From positions 1,868,501 to 1,932,500 of the forward strand of contig NZ_CP011509.1 of NCBI RefSeq assembly GCF_001027285.1: a DNA stretch of 64,000 bases, in the 5' to 3' direction. The notes under the pieces are model-generated. The model was not told the DNA's origin and searched no databases. It saw nothing but the letters and a program-made list of their open reading frames with translations. Shown here piece by piece: positions 36,001 through 44,242 of this stretch. This stretch comes from Archangium gephyra. Its GTDB lineage: Bacteria; Myxococcota; Myxococcia; Myxococcales; Myxococcaceae. Both the position numbers and the translations under genes were made by a program. The first letter of the stretch is position 1. Each line of letters begins with the position of its first letter.

Positions 36001-37097
36001 GTGCGACGTTCGAGTGCAGCCTGGATGGCGCGCCCTTCACCCCCTGCACGGGCCCGGTGTCCTTCACGGGGCTGGGTGATGGATCGCACACGTTCCAGGT
36101 GCGCGCGGTGGATGCCGCGGGCAACGTGGATCCGACGCCGGCCAGCTACACCTGGACGGTGGATGCCGCGGTGCCGGAGACCCTCATCGTGTCGGGTCCG
36201 CCCTCGCGCACCAACGCGACGAGCGCGACGTTCGACTTCATGTCTCCGGAGCCGGGCGTCACGTTCGAGTGCAGCCTGGATGGGGCCGCCTTCTCCGCCT
36301 GCGCGGATCCGGAGACCTTCACGGGCCTGGACGAGCGGACCCACACGCTCCTGGTGCGCGCGCGGGATGCCTCGGGCAACGTGGATCCCTCGCCAGCCAT
36401 CTACAGCTGGACGGTGGATCTCACCCCGCCCGCCGCGCCCGTCGTGGTGAGCCCCGCGCCGAACGCGACGGTGGACACCCTCACGCCCGTCATCAGCGGC
36501 ACGGCGGAGCCTCTCAGCACCGTCACCGTCATCATCGACGGCGTCGAGGTGGGCACCGCCCGGACAGATGCGTCCGGCAACTGGAGCTACACGCCCACCA
36601 CGCCGCTGCTGCTGGGCGAGCACCAGGTGCTGGCCCGGGCCACGGACGAGGCGGGCAACGCCGGCCCCACCACTTCCGAGCCGCGTATCTTCAACGTCGC
36701 GCAGGACACCTCGGCGCCGGAGACGTCCATCGACTCCGGTCCGACGGGGACCACCTCGGAGCGCACCGCGACGTTCGAGTTCAGCTCGAACGAGCCGGGT
36801 GTGACGTACGAGTGCAGCCTGGACGGCGTTCCCTTCACCCCGTGCACCTCACCGGTGACCTTCACCGGTCTGACGGATGGCGAGCACACCTTCCGGGTGC
36901 GCGCTCGCGATGCCGCGGGCAACGTGGATGCCTCTCCGGCCGGCCGCAGCTGGACCGTGGACCCCAACGCGGGGGGAGACGTCGCCTTCCTGGGCGATGG
37001 CATCGGCTGCTCGGCCACGGGCGGTGACGCCTCGCTGCTGCTGCTGGGCCTGGGCACGTTCCTCTCGCTGTCCCGCCGCCGCCGCCGCCGCAGCTGA
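33009..37097 (+). CDS. agmC: AgmC-like Ig-repeat surface protein with MYXO-CTERM-type tail
   Basis: This 1362-residue exported protein has a signal peptide (ALCVLALGSTAALAEP), a domain of about 200 residues, a Gly-rich region with GGGGGG stretches (about 240-450), a first Ig-like domain, and then a series of about 85-residue Ig-like repeats beginning PPDTTIVSGPP and ending YTWTVD. Its C-terminus has GCSATGG, a hydrophobic stretch and an Arg cluster, the layout of MYXO-CTERM surface sorting signals. The name follows myxobacterial proteins annotated as adventurous gliding motility protein AgmC; I cannot verify orthology. A strong terminator follows. Confidence 0.75.
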   Translation: MKNGLFKKWLTAALCVLALGSTAALAEPDSFGLGTGRNGSPTISTAGNTLNSYAPVTAPLAPGDVSIPMGACVGNTACFAAGDLVMVLQTTGVVPVPASGTTGPLDITNDVVGRWEFARVASVSGSALTLTAPLIYSYAANVSQVIRVPEYVNLTVTGTGRITAFPWNGSAGGVIAFLATGTVSNAGQINANAAGFRGGLFVDDETTAVGCTGLDEAAALGAQKGEGIANVRYGATHTGRGSVANGAGGGVCHKSGGGGGGNYGAGGMGGRSDGSIDGARIVGGMGGAALIYSMLNHLTLGGGGGAGQGSDASGAPGGRGGGIIFVRANQLTGTGTIQASGGGGGSSNSDGGSGGGAGGSIYLRFASTAACSAVTANGGVGGTVNTGQVGPGGGGGGGRVLFQAATGGTCNLVLIGAAPGNQQDPTAPDGTPYGATAGANGVPVTLTTGFVVPPVPTVTTPANNSFTSNRRPFIEGTAQPNTTVVIYIDGVEVGRATSNSAGTYIFALPADLSEASHTVQAATELNAVQSARSPANTFTVDLTPPDTTIVSGPPSLTNSTSATFDFGSEAGATFECSLDGAAFTACADPETFTGLTAEKAYTLRVRAKDAAGNVDPTPASYTWTVDRTPPNTVIVSGPPTRTNATSATFDFAVEVPEAGVTYECNLDGAGFTACADPETFTGLTAEKAYTLEVRAKDTAGNVDPTPASYTWTVDRTAPDTTIVSRPPARTNATSATFDFSSEAGATFECSLDGAAFTSCADPETFTGLTAEKAYTLEVRARDVAGNVDPTPASYTWTVDLTVPDTTIVSGPPALTNSPSATFDFSSEAGATFMCRLDTALTFSPCSDPETFTALGDGAHRLEVSAVDAAGNMDPTPAVYTWTVDLTPPDTTIVSGPPSLTNVTSATFDFSSEAGATFECSLDGAAFTACADPETFTGLTEKAYTLQVRARDAAGNVDPTPASYTWTVDFSAPETTLVSNPPNPSNSPDATFDFSSEAGATFECSLDGAPFTPCTGPVSFTGLGDGSHTFQVRAVDAAGNVDPTPASYTWTVDAAVPETLIVSGPPSRTNATSATFDFMSPEPGVTFECSLDGAAFSACADPETFTGLDERTHTLLVRARDASGNVDPSPAIYSWTVDLTPPAAPVVVSPAPNATVDTLTPVISGTAEPLSTVTVIIDGVEVGTARTDASGNWSYTPTTPLLLGEHQVLARATDEAGNAGPTTSEPRIFNVAQDTSAPETSIDSGPTGTTSERTATFEFSSNEPGVTYECSLDGVPFTPCTSPVTFTGLTDGEHTFRVRARDAAGNVDASPAGRSWTVDPNAGGDVAFLGDGIGCSATGGDASLLLLGLGTFLSLSRRRRRRS
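34638..36420 (+). repeat. Array of seven Ig-like coding repeats (about 255-base period)
   Basis: Units begin near 34638, 34893, 35157 and then about every 255 bases, with local length changes of a few codons. Each encodes PDTTIVSGPP...FECSLDGAAF...WTVD. A further, more diverged unit lies near 36715 after a different Ig-like domain. High identity between units makes this stretch prone to copy-number change and misassembly. Confidence 0.85.
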
Positions 37098-37118
37098 GCG
37101 CTCGCGGAGCATGACCCG

Positions 37119-37162
37119 GGCCGGGCTCCCCTCCCCACGTGGAGGCGGGGCCCGGCCTTTTT
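37119..37162 (+). terminator. Rho-independent terminator after the AgmC-like gene
   Basis: GGCCGGGC (37119-37126) pairs with GCCCGGCC (37150-37157) and is followed by TTTTT. It lies 22 bases after the stop and also separates this gene from the convergent kinase gene. Confidence 0.85.
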
Positions 37163-37169
37163 CCTGCGC

Positions 37170-38738
37170 TCAGTGCACCTGGTGGGTCGAGTCCGTGGCG
37201 GGCCGCGGCTCCGGCGGCGTGGGGTTGGCGGCGGACAGCAACGGGAGGGCCACGTAGAAGGTGGCGCCCCGGCCCACCTCGCTCTCCACCCAGATGCGGC
37301 CGCCGTGGCGCTCGACGATGTCGCGGCTGATGTAGAGGCCCAGCCCCAGCCCGCCATAGGACGTGATGGAGACGTTGCGGGCGCGGAAGTAGCGCTCGAA
37401 GAGCTGCTCCTGCTGGTCGCGGGGAATGCCAATGCCCTCGTCCGACACGGACAGCAGCGCGAAGTCGCCGCGCACGTCCAGCGTCACGCGCACGGTGCTG
37501 TCCGCGGGGCTGTACTTGAGCGCGTTCTCCAGCAGGTTGGCGATGACCTGCTCCAGCCGGTACGGGTCTCCCCGGATGCGCACCCCCTCCTCCGGGTGCG
37601 AGTAGTCGATGCGGTGCTGGCCACGCTCGGCGTCCATCGTGGTCAGCGCGCGCTCGACGATCGCATCCAGCCGCATGGGCTCGAAGTGCAGCGCGAGCCG
37701 GCCCGCCTCGATGCGCGAGGCATCCAGCAAGTCATTGATGAGCGCCGCCAGCCGCACCAGGTGCTGGCGCGCGTGGCGCAGCAGGGTGGGGTCCACCGGC
37801 TCCTTGCGCTCCATCCGGCGCTCCAGGCTGGCCAGCCGCAGGGACAGCGGGGTGAGGGGTGTCTTCAGCTCGTGCGAGGCGATGGTGAGGAAGTCGTCGC
37901 GCACGCGGATGGCCTCCTGGGCCTCGCGGAAGAGGCGGTTGCGCTCGGCCTCCGCGCTGCGCTGCTCGGTGACGTCCTCGACGATGCCCACGCCTCCCTC
38001 CACCTGGCCGTCCTCGCCGAAGCAGGGCGCGAAGTGGGCGCGCACGGGGGTGAGCTTGTCCGCGGTGACCGAGCGGTACTCCCCCTCGTAGTAGGCGTGG
38101 CGCCCGGCGAGCACGTCGCGCACGCAGGCCAGGATGGCCTCGTCCTGGAGGGTGAGCAGGTTGAGCCCGATGAGCAGCCGCTTGGAGGAGCCCATGATGC
38201 GCACGAAGTAGTCGTTGCACGCGACGATGGTGGGCGCGGTGTCGAAGTGGAAGAGGCCCAGCGGGGCGTTCTCGAAGACGAGCTGGTAGGCGCGCTCCCC
38301 GGCGGAGCCCGGCGGGTGCGGTGCGTGCGCGTGCACCGCGGAGGACACCCGCTCCAGGGGCTCGTCGGTGTAGTCGGGGAGCTCGGGCGGGCGCCGCAGC
38401 ACCACGGCGATGCGCTCCCCGCCACCCCCCATGGCGGTGCCCACCGTCACCTCCACCTCCAGCTCCGAGCCCTCGTGCCGCAGCAGGAAGACGCGCACGG
38501 GCCTGCCGCTCAGCGCACGCCGCCGGCCCAGCAGGTAGCGCAGGAAGGAGTGCCCATCGAAGGTGCGCAGGCGCTCGGGAACCAGGCGGGCGAAGGGCTC
38601 TCCCCGCAGCTCCTTCAGCGTCCAGCCAAGCAGGCGCTCGGCGGCGGGATTCAGGTAGAGGACGCACTCGTCGCCGTCGCAGGCCACGAGTGGATCCGCC
38701 ATGGCGTTCATCAGCTCCCTGAAGTCATCGCCAGCCAT
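37170..38738 (-). CDS. Soluble PAS-domain sensor histidine kinase
   Basis: This 522-residue kinase lacks membrane segments. Two PAS domains (about 1-105 and 150-275, including YQLVFENAPLGLFHFD) precede HisKA with FLTIASHELKTPL (H289) and an ATPase domain with NALKYSP, DEGIGI and GLGLGLYIS. It senses an internal or diffusible signal; the ligand is unknown. No regulator is adjacent, so it is an orphan kinase. It converges on the AgmC-like gene. Confidence 0.92.
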   Translation of the reverse strand: MAGDDFRELMNAMADPLVACDGDECVLYLNPAAERLLGWTLKELRGEPFARLVPERLRTFDGHSFLRYLLGRRRALSGRPVRVFLLRHEGSELEVEVTVGTAMGGGGERIAVVLRRPPELPDYTDEPLERVSSAVHAHAPHPPGSAGERAYQLVFENAPLGLFHFDTAPTIVACNDYFVRIMGSSKRLLIGLNLLTLQDEAILACVRDVLAGRHAYYEGEYRSVTADKLTPVRAHFAPCFGEDGQVEGGVGIVEDVTEQRSAEAERNRLFREAQEAIRVRDDFLTIASHELKTPLTPLSLRLASLERRMERKEPVDPTLLRHARQHLVRLAALINDLLDASRIEAGRLALHFEPMRLDAIVERALTTMDAERGQHRIDYSHPEEGVRIRGDPYRLEQVIANLLENALKYSPADSTVRVTLDVRGDFALLSVSDEGIGIPRDQQEQLFERYFRARNVSITSYGGLGLGLYISRDIVERHGGRIWVESEVGRGATFYVALPLLSAANPTPPEPRPATDSTHQVH

Positions 38739-38887
38739 GTTTCCCTCGGGGAAAGAGGGTCACCTCCTAGAGCCTACAGGGTGGAGATGGCGGGGCCGAC
38801 GGGCCGAAGGCCATGGTTGCCCGGCTGCCGTGCCGAGGTGGGGGCGGGGTCAAGCCACCTGCCGCTTCCATCCTCAGCTTTCCCCGC

Positions 38888-39385
38888 ATGAAGCCGTTCG
38901 ACTGGCATGGCATCTGGGCTCCGGAGATGCACCCCCTGGAGGTCATCTTCCGCGTGTCGATGGTGTTCCTCTTCTCGCAGCTCGTCCTGCGGCTGCTCGG
39001 GCGCAAGGAGCTGGGGCGCTACTCCACCTTCGACCTGGCACTGCTCTTCCTGCTCACGGTGTGTCTGCGCCGTACGCTCGTGGGTGATGACGACAGCCTC
39101 ACCACGGGCTTCATCGCCCTGGCGACGCTGGGCGCGTGGGACCGGTTCTTCTCGTGGTTGTCGTTCCGTGACCGCGCCGCGGCCCGGTTGCTGGAAGGCC
39201 GCCCGCTGGAGCTGGTGCACGAGGGCGAGCTGGTGCACGAGAACCTGCGCAAGAGCCGCATCTCCCGGAAGGAGCTGCTCAGCCGGTTGCGCTCCCATGG
39301 CCGGGACGATCTGGGCACCGTGCGCGCGGCCTTCCTCGAGCCCAATGGCCGGGTGACGTTCCTCTTCCGCGAAGCCGGGCAGTGA
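38888..39385 (+). CDS. DUF421 (YetF-type) membrane protein
   Basis: This 165-residue protein has about three N-terminal membrane segments with the family motif LGRKELGRYSTFDLALLFLL and a cytoplasmic C-terminal domain (RPLELVHEGELVHENLRKSRIS) typical of DUF421/YetF. The function of the family is unclear. ATG 38888 is the conventional start, although the frame is open from 38813. It is convergent with the endonuclease/phosphatase-family gene with a one-base gap. Confidence 0.88.
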   Translation: MKPFDWHGIWAPEMHPLEVIFRVSMVFLFSQLVLRLLGRKELGRYSTFDLALLFLLTVCLRRTLVGDDDSLTTGFIALATLGAWDRFFSWLSFRDRAAARLLEGRPLELVHEGELVHENLRKSRISRKELLSRLRSHGRDDLGTVRAAFLEPNGRVTFLFREAGQ

Positions 39386-39386
39386 C

Positions 39387-40376
39387 TCACGCCCCGGCGG
39401 GCGCGGGAGGCTCGGCGTGCGCGGCGGGCGGCTCCAGCTGGAAGCGCGCGATGAGGGGCATGTGGTCCGACAGGCCGTGGAAGCGGCTGCGCACGTCTCC
39501 GAAGGGGCACGTCTCGTCGGCATCCAGCCAGCGCACGCCGCCTCCGGAGAAGATGTGGTCCAGGTGCATGCGCATGTGCATGAAGCCGGCGGTGGGAAAG
39601 CCGCGGGCCAGCCGTGGATCTATCTGCCCCACCGCCGCCTGGGCGTCGATGAAGCAGGCCTCGTCGCACAGGAAGTGGAAGACGGGTGAGGCGGGCGGTG
39701 AGTTGAAGTCGCCACAGACGAGGAAGGGCTCACCGTTGGCGCGGGCCCGCACCAGCTGGGCCAGGGCGCGCGCCTCGTGGAGCTGGTTGATGCCGTTGCC
39801 CATCTTCTCGCGGGTGGCCCAGAAGGCGCGGGAGAAGGGGGTGGGCAGGCTCAGGTGGGTGTTGAAGATGTGGAAGGGCAGCCCGTCTTCCATGCGCAGC
39901 AGCCGCATGTGGGCACAGATGCGGCTCTGCTTGCGCTCGCGCAGGGCCCGCACATGGTGGTGGGTGATGTGGTGGGGCGAGTCCACGTTGTGGGTGTCCA
40001 CGGCGAGCCGCTGGGTGTTGACGAGGATGGCCAGCCCGGTGGTGTAGAGGGAGAATTCACCCACCTTGTAATGGTGGGCGCGGAAGTAGAAGGCCTCGTA
40101 GGGCATGGGGCGGCGCAGGTTGGAGAACGTCTCCTCCATGCGCCCCATGAAGGCCTCCAACTGCGTCTCGTCGGGGCGGGTGCGCCGGTGGGCCACGTTG
40201 CTGCGGAAGGACTGGGTCTCCACCTCCTGCAGGCAGACGATGTCGGGTAGTGGATCCAACGCGGCCAGCGCCGCGGCGACCCGCCGTTTGGGCCCCAGCG
40301 TGCTGGCGAGCCCGCGCAGGGCATGTCCGAAGTAGCGGACGTTGTAGCTGACGATGCGGAGGGGCGTAGGGGCCAT
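39387..40376 (-). CDS. Endonuclease/exonuclease/phosphatase family protein
   Basis: This 329-residue protein shows the metal-dependent EEP fold: LRIVSYNVRYFG at the start, VCLQEVET, FNTHLS, LVCGDFNSPP and the terminal GLSDHMPLIARF with the catalytic Asp-His pair. Family members hydrolyse DNA, sphingolipids or phosphoinositides; which one applies cannot be told. No signal peptide is visible, so it is probably cytoplasmic. Confidence 0.88.
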   Translation of the reverse strand: MAPTPLRIVSYNVRYFGHALRGLASTLGPKRRVAAALAALDPLPDIVCLQEVETQSFRSNVAHRRTRPDETQLEAFMGRMEETFSNLRRPMPYEAFYFRAHHYKVGEFSLYTTGLAILVNTQRLAVDTHNVDSPHHITHHHVRALRERKQSRICAHMRLLRMEDGLPFHIFNTHLSLPTPFSRAFWATREKMGNGINQLHEARALAQLVRARANGEPFLVCGDFNSPPASPVFHFLCDEACFIDAQAAVGQIDPRLARGFPTAGFMHMRMHLDHIFSGGGVRWLDADETCPFGDVRSRFHGLSDHMPLIARFQLEPPAAHAEPPAPAGA

Positions 40377-40533
40377 GCTCGCTCGAAGTTACGGATGCTC
40401 CGCCTCCAGTGGGAGCACCCTGGACCTTGCACATCCCCCCCGTGTCCGGATACTCCGCCGCAACCGGGGTTGCTCGGCTCCCCCGGAAGCATGCGGACCG
40501 CCCGCTGCCCGGCAGTGGGCCTGGAAAGGAAAG

Positions 40534-41088
40534 ATGACCATGATGCTGCGTTCGACGCTGTGTGCGGTGGCCGCCATGATGACGGTGGGCCTGATGGGCT
40601 GTGGTGAGCAGCCGAAGTACTACCGGGTGTCCATCGACCGCTCGAACCTGAGCAGCATGCCCGGCTCCTGCTACAGCTCCGGCACCGCGCCGACCCCCAA
40701 CGACCGGACGACGAACACCGTGGATGTCGAGCAGTGGGTGCTGTGGGACGGGGTCGAGGACCAGAAGTACCTGGCGGTGGGCGATGTCACCTACGCGCTG
40801 GGTGATGCCCTGGTGGACATCGATGTGGGCGACGCCATCGTGAGCACCAAGGCGGACAAGCCGACCTTCACCGCCGAGCGGACGCGGACCGGTCCGAACC
40901 GCGTCTCGCGCGCCACCTATACCCTCGACAAGGTGGGGGAGACCCTGCAGGGGACGATCGCGCTGAGCTACGAGTGCACCGGGTCCACCGGGTGCCCCGT
41001 GGCCAACTGCAGCGCCTCGCTGAACTTCGTGGGCCGCCGCCTGACCGCCGAGCCGATGGTCGTGGTGTCCAACGACTCCGAGAACTAG
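40534..41088 (+). CDS. Small lipoprotein, unknown function
   Basis: This 184-residue protein has a lipoprotein leader (AVAAMMTVGLMGCG, Cys23) and a beta-rich body with several Cys (PGSCYSS, YECTGSTGCPVANCS), suggesting disulphides in the periplasm. A GGAAAGGA ribosome site precedes ATG 40534. No family is recognised. The MoxR gene follows 49 bases later. Confidence 0.75.
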   Translation: MTMMLRSTLCAVAAMMTVGLMGCGEQPKYYRVSIDRSNLSSMPGSCYSSGTAPTPNDRTTNTVDVEQWVLWDGVEDQKYLAVGDVTYALGDALVDIDVGDAIVSTKADKPTFTAERTRTGPNRVSRATYTLDKVGETLQGTIALSYECTGSTGCPVANCSASLNFVGRRLTAEPMVVVSNDSEN

Positions 41089-41137
41089 CGGCCAGGCAGG
41101 CGCCGGAGGCGGACCGATGTTAAAGGAGGGGACAGCC

Positions 41138-41980
41138 ATGACGTCCTCTCCTTCTCGATTCCGCGGAACCGATTCCTACCTCTCCAGCGAGGGCCTCCAG
41201 GCCGCCGTCAACTGCGCGCTGACGCTCCAGCGTCCGCTGCTGGTGCGCGGTGAGCCTGGCACGGGCAAGACGCTGCTGGCCGAGGCCGTCGCCGAGAGTC
41301 TGGGCCAGCGCCTGCTCACCTGGCACGTGAAGAGCACCACGCGTGCCCAGGACGGCCTGTACGTCTACGACACCGTGCAGCGCCTGTACGACTCGCGCTT
41401 CGGCGACGGGGACGTGCGCGACATCCGCCGCTACATCCGCATGGGCCCGCTGGGTGAGTCCTTCGCCTCGAAGGAGCGCGTGGTGCTGCTCATCGACGAG
41501 GTGGACAAGGCGGACGTGGAGTTCCCCAACGACCTGCTCCACGAGCTGGACCGGATGCGCTTCCGCATCTCGGAGACCAACGAGGACGTGGTGGCCGCGC
41601 ACCGCCCGGTGGTCATCATCACCAGCAACAACGAGAAGGAGCTGCCGGACGCCTTCCTGCGCCGGTGCGTCTTCCACTTCATCGACTTCCCGGACCAGGA
41701 GCTGATGCGGCGGATTGTGGCGGTGCACCACCCGGGGCTGGACGAGTCGCTGACGGAGCAGGCCCTCAAGGTCTTCTACGAGCTGCGCAACTTCACCCGG
41801 CTGCGCAAGCGCCCGTCCACGAGCGAGCTGGTGGATTGGATCGCCGTGCTCAAGGCCAACGGCGTGACGAACGTGAAGCTGGAAGACAATCTGCCCTTCC
41901 TGGGCGCGCTGCTGAAGCGTGAGCAGGACCTGATGGCGGTGGCGGAGGCCTTCGGGCGGGGCCGCCGGACGAAGGCCTGA
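41138..41980 (+). CDS. MoxR-family AAA ATPase
   Basis: This 280-residue AAA+ ATPase has Walker A GEPGTGKT (38-45), Walker B VVLLIDEVDKAD and sensor 1 VIITSNNEKELPDAFLRRC. MoxR ATPases pair with von Willebrand factor A proteins as chaperone-like complexes for metal-cofactor insertion or protein activation. The VWA partner follows 12 bases downstream. The ribosome site is AAAGGAGGGG. The client protein is not visible nearby. Confidence 0.92.
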   Translation: MTSSPSRFRGTDSYLSSEGLQAAVNCALTLQRPLLVRGEPGTGKTLLAEAVAESLGQRLLTWHVKSTTRAQDGLYVYDTVQRLYDSRFGDGDVRDIRRYIRMGPLGESFASKERVVLLIDEVDKADVEFPNDLLHELDRMRFRISETNEDVVAAHRPVVIITSNNEKELPDAFLRRCVFHFIDFPDQELMRRIVAVHHPGLDESLTEQALKVFYELRNFTRLRKRPSTSELVDWIAVLKANGVTNVKLEDNLPFLGALLKREQDLMAVAEAFGRGRRTKA

Positions 41981-41992
41981 GCGAGGCGAGCC

Positions 41993-43201
41993 ATGTTCCT
42001 GCCCTTCCTCTATGAGTTGCGGCGGCGCGGGGTACCGGTGGGCGCGCAGGAGGCGGTCGCGCTGGCGGGGGCGCTGAAGGCGGGGCTGCACGACAGCTCG
42101 CTGGATGGCTTCTACCACGTGGCGCGCGCGCTGCTGGTGCACGCGGAGACGCACCTGGACGCCTTCGACCAGGCCTTCCTGGCGCACTTCAAGGGCATGG
42201 AGGGCGCGGGGCAGAAGCTGAAGGACGAGCTGCTGGAGTGGTTGAAGGAGGCGCGCGAGCGGCGCGAGCTCACCCCGGAGGAGCGGGCGCTGCTGGAGCA
42301 CTTCGACGTGGAGGAGCTGGAGAAGCTCTTCCAGCAGCGGTTGGACGAGCAGGACGAGCGGCACGACGGCGGGAAGAAGTGGATTGGGACGGGGGGCGCG
42401 TCGCCCTTCGGGCACTCGGGGACTCCGCGCGAGGGCTTCCGGGTGGGAGGGGAGGGGGCCGAGGGCGGTGGCGGCCGCATGGCGATGAAGATCGCGGGTG
42501 CGCGCCGGTACCAGGGCTACCGGGGCGACGTGGTGCTGGACACGCGGCAGATGGCGGTGGCGCTGCGCAAGCTGCGGGCCTTCGCGCGCGAGGGCGTGGC
42601 GGACGAGCTGGACGTGGAGGGCTCCATCGCGGCCACGGCGAAGAACGCGGGCGAGCTGGAGGTGGTGACGCGCCCGCCGCGCCGGCCGAACACGCGCGTG
42701 GTGCTGCTGATGGACGTGGGCGGCTCCATGGATCCGTACGCGCACCTGGTGAGCCGGCTCTTCTCGGTGGCGAAGCAGGCCACGCACTTCAAGGAGCTGC
42801 GCACGTACTACTTCCACAACTGCGTCTACGGGCGCGTGTTCGACACGCCGTACCTGGTGGGCGGCCTCGGCGTGCCGGATCTGCTGGCACAGGTGGGGCG
42901 GCACCACAAGCTGGTGGTGGTGGGCGACGCGTTGATGGCGCCGTACGAGCTGACGATGCGGACCAACGCCGAGGGCCGGTATGACCCGACGGAGGGCAAG
43001 GAGGGGCTGGTGTGGCTGATGGAGCTGGCGCGGCACTTCGAGCGCAGCGCCTGGCTCAACCCGGAGCCTCCGCAGACGTGGCGGGGCAACACCATCCAGG
43101 CGGTGAAGAACGTCTTCGACATGTTCCCGCTGACGCTGGAGGGCCTGGGTGAGGCGGTGGCGCACCTGACGAAGGGCCGCATGGTGCGCGGGCGCCGGTA
43201 G
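41993..43201 (+). CDS. VWA (CoxE-like) protein, partner of the MoxR ATPase
   Basis: This 402-residue protein has a helical N-terminal half and a C-terminal von Willebrand A domain. Its metal-site motif reads DVGGSMD, with Gly in place of the first Ser of DxSxS. Neighbouring a MoxR ATPase, it should form the adaptor that recognises the client protein. It lies 12 bases after the MoxR gene in the same transcript. Confidence 0.88.
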   Translation: MFLPFLYELRRRGVPVGAQEAVALAGALKAGLHDSSLDGFYHVARALLVHAETHLDAFDQAFLAHFKGMEGAGQKLKDELLEWLKEARERRELTPEERALLEHFDVEELEKLFQQRLDEQDERHDGGKKWIGTGGASPFGHSGTPREGFRVGGEGAEGGGGRMAMKIAGARRYQGYRGDVVLDTRQMAVALRKLRAFAREGVADELDVEGSIAATAKNAGELEVVTRPPRRPNTRVVLLMDVGGSMDPYAHLVSRLFSVAKQATHFKELRTYYFHNCVYGRVFDTPYLVGGLGVPDLLAQVGRHHKLVVVGDALMAPYELTMRTNAEGRYDPTEGKEGLVWLMELARHFERSAWLNPEPPQTWRGNTIQAVKNVFDMFPLTLEGLGEAVAHLTKGRMVRGRR

Positions 43202-43241
43202 GGGCCCCCTTGAGTCGCACGAGGTTTTCGGGCCAACGTCG

Positions 43242-43264
43242 CCCCTGTTTCCACGAAACAGGGG
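43242..43264 (+). promoter_or_regulatory. Perfect hairpin covering the ribosome site of the reductase gene
   Basis: CCCCTGTTTC (43242-43251) and GAAACAGGGG (43255-43264) form a 10-base-pair stem with a 3-base loop. The right arm contains most of the Shine-Dalgarno sequence (AGGGGAG) of the gene starting at 43272. It could be an RNA switch limiting translation, or a DNA operator for a redox regulator. Confidence 0.6.
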
Positions 43265-43271
43265 AGCAGCG

Positions 43272-44132
43272 ATGACGACGATTCTGGTGACGGGTGCCAC
43301 GGGCACCATCGGTTCGCAGGTGGTGTCCGCGCTCAAGGGGCGCAATGGCGTGACGGTGCGCGCGGCGGTCCGCAGCGCGGCCAAGGCCGAGGCGCTCAAG
43401 GGCGGCAACGTGTCGCCCGTGGACTTCGAGTACACGAAGCCGGAGCAGGTGCAGAAGGCCGTGGCGGGTGTGGAGAAGCTCTTCCTCGTGACGCCCTTCA
43501 GCCAGGACCAGGTGGACCTGGGCGCGCGGCTCGTGGATGCCGCCAAGGCCGCGGGCGTGAAGCACATCGTGAAGCTGTCGGCCATGGGCGCGGACTTCGA
43601 TGGCGGCATCCAGCTCGGCCGGTGGCACCGCACCCTGGAGCGCTACATCCAGGGCTCGGGCCTGACGTACACCTTCCTGCGGCCCAACAACTTCATGGAG
43701 AACTTCATCAACTTCTACCCGCCGGGCAAGGACGGGAACATCTACCTGCCCTGGGGCCAGGGTGCGTGCAGCTTCATCGCGGGCTCGGACGTGGCCGCGG
43801 TGGCCGCCACCGCGCTGACCTCGAGCGGCCATGAGAACAAGGGCTACACCCTCACCGGCCCCGAGGCCTTCACCATCGGCCAGGCCGCCGCCATCATCGG
43901 CGAGGTGTCCGGCAAGAAGGCCAGCTATGTGGACGTGCCCGAGGCGGCCGCGAACAAGGCCATGCTCGACATGGGCATGCCCGCGTGGATGGTGGACGCG
44001 ATGATGGAGCTGCACGGCATCGACAAGGCGGGCTATGCGGGCGAGGTGACGGACGTGGTGCAGAAGCTCACCGGCCGCGCGCCCGTGAGCTTCGCCCAGT
44101 TCGCCAGGCAGCACGCCGCCTCCTGGAAGTGA
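43272..44132 (+). CDS. NmrA/SDR-type NAD(P)-binding protein
   Basis: This 286-residue protein starts with the dinucleotide-binding motif LVTGATGTIG and continues as an atypical short-chain dehydrogenase of the NmrA type (KLSAMGADFDG, YTFLRPNNFMENF, ALTGPEAFTIG-like segment). Relatives reduce quinones or sense NADPH. The Ohr peroxidase gene 110 bases downstream hints at an oxidative-stress context. Confidence 0.88.
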   Translation: MTTILVTGATGTIGSQVVSALKGRNGVTVRAAVRSAAKAEALKGGNVSPVDFEYTKPEQVQKAVAGVEKLFLVTPFSQDQVDLGARLVDAAKAAGVKHIVKLSAMGADFDGGIQLGRWHRTLERYIQGSGLTYTFLRPNNFMENFINFYPPGKDGNIYLPWGQGACSFIAGSDVAAVAATALTSSGHENKGYTLTGPEAFTIGQAAAIIGEVSGKKASYVDVPEAAANKAMLDMGMPAWMVDAMMELHGIDKAGYAGEVTDVVQKLTGRAPVSFAQFARQHAASWK

Positions 44133-44242
44133 AGCACTGGCGACATTGAGGCGCCGGGGCTCCTCCGGAACACCATGCGGGCGCGAGGCGAGCGGGTTAG
44201 AAGGGCCGCTCACCTCGCAGTCCTCTCTGGAGGAGTCTCCCC

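Noticed and set aside
31056-36623. 1855-codon open frame on the minus strand opposite the OmpA and AgmC-like genes
   Set aside because: Its repeats are the mirror of the Ig-like and TSP3 coding repeats on the plus strand; no domain or ribosome site supports it.
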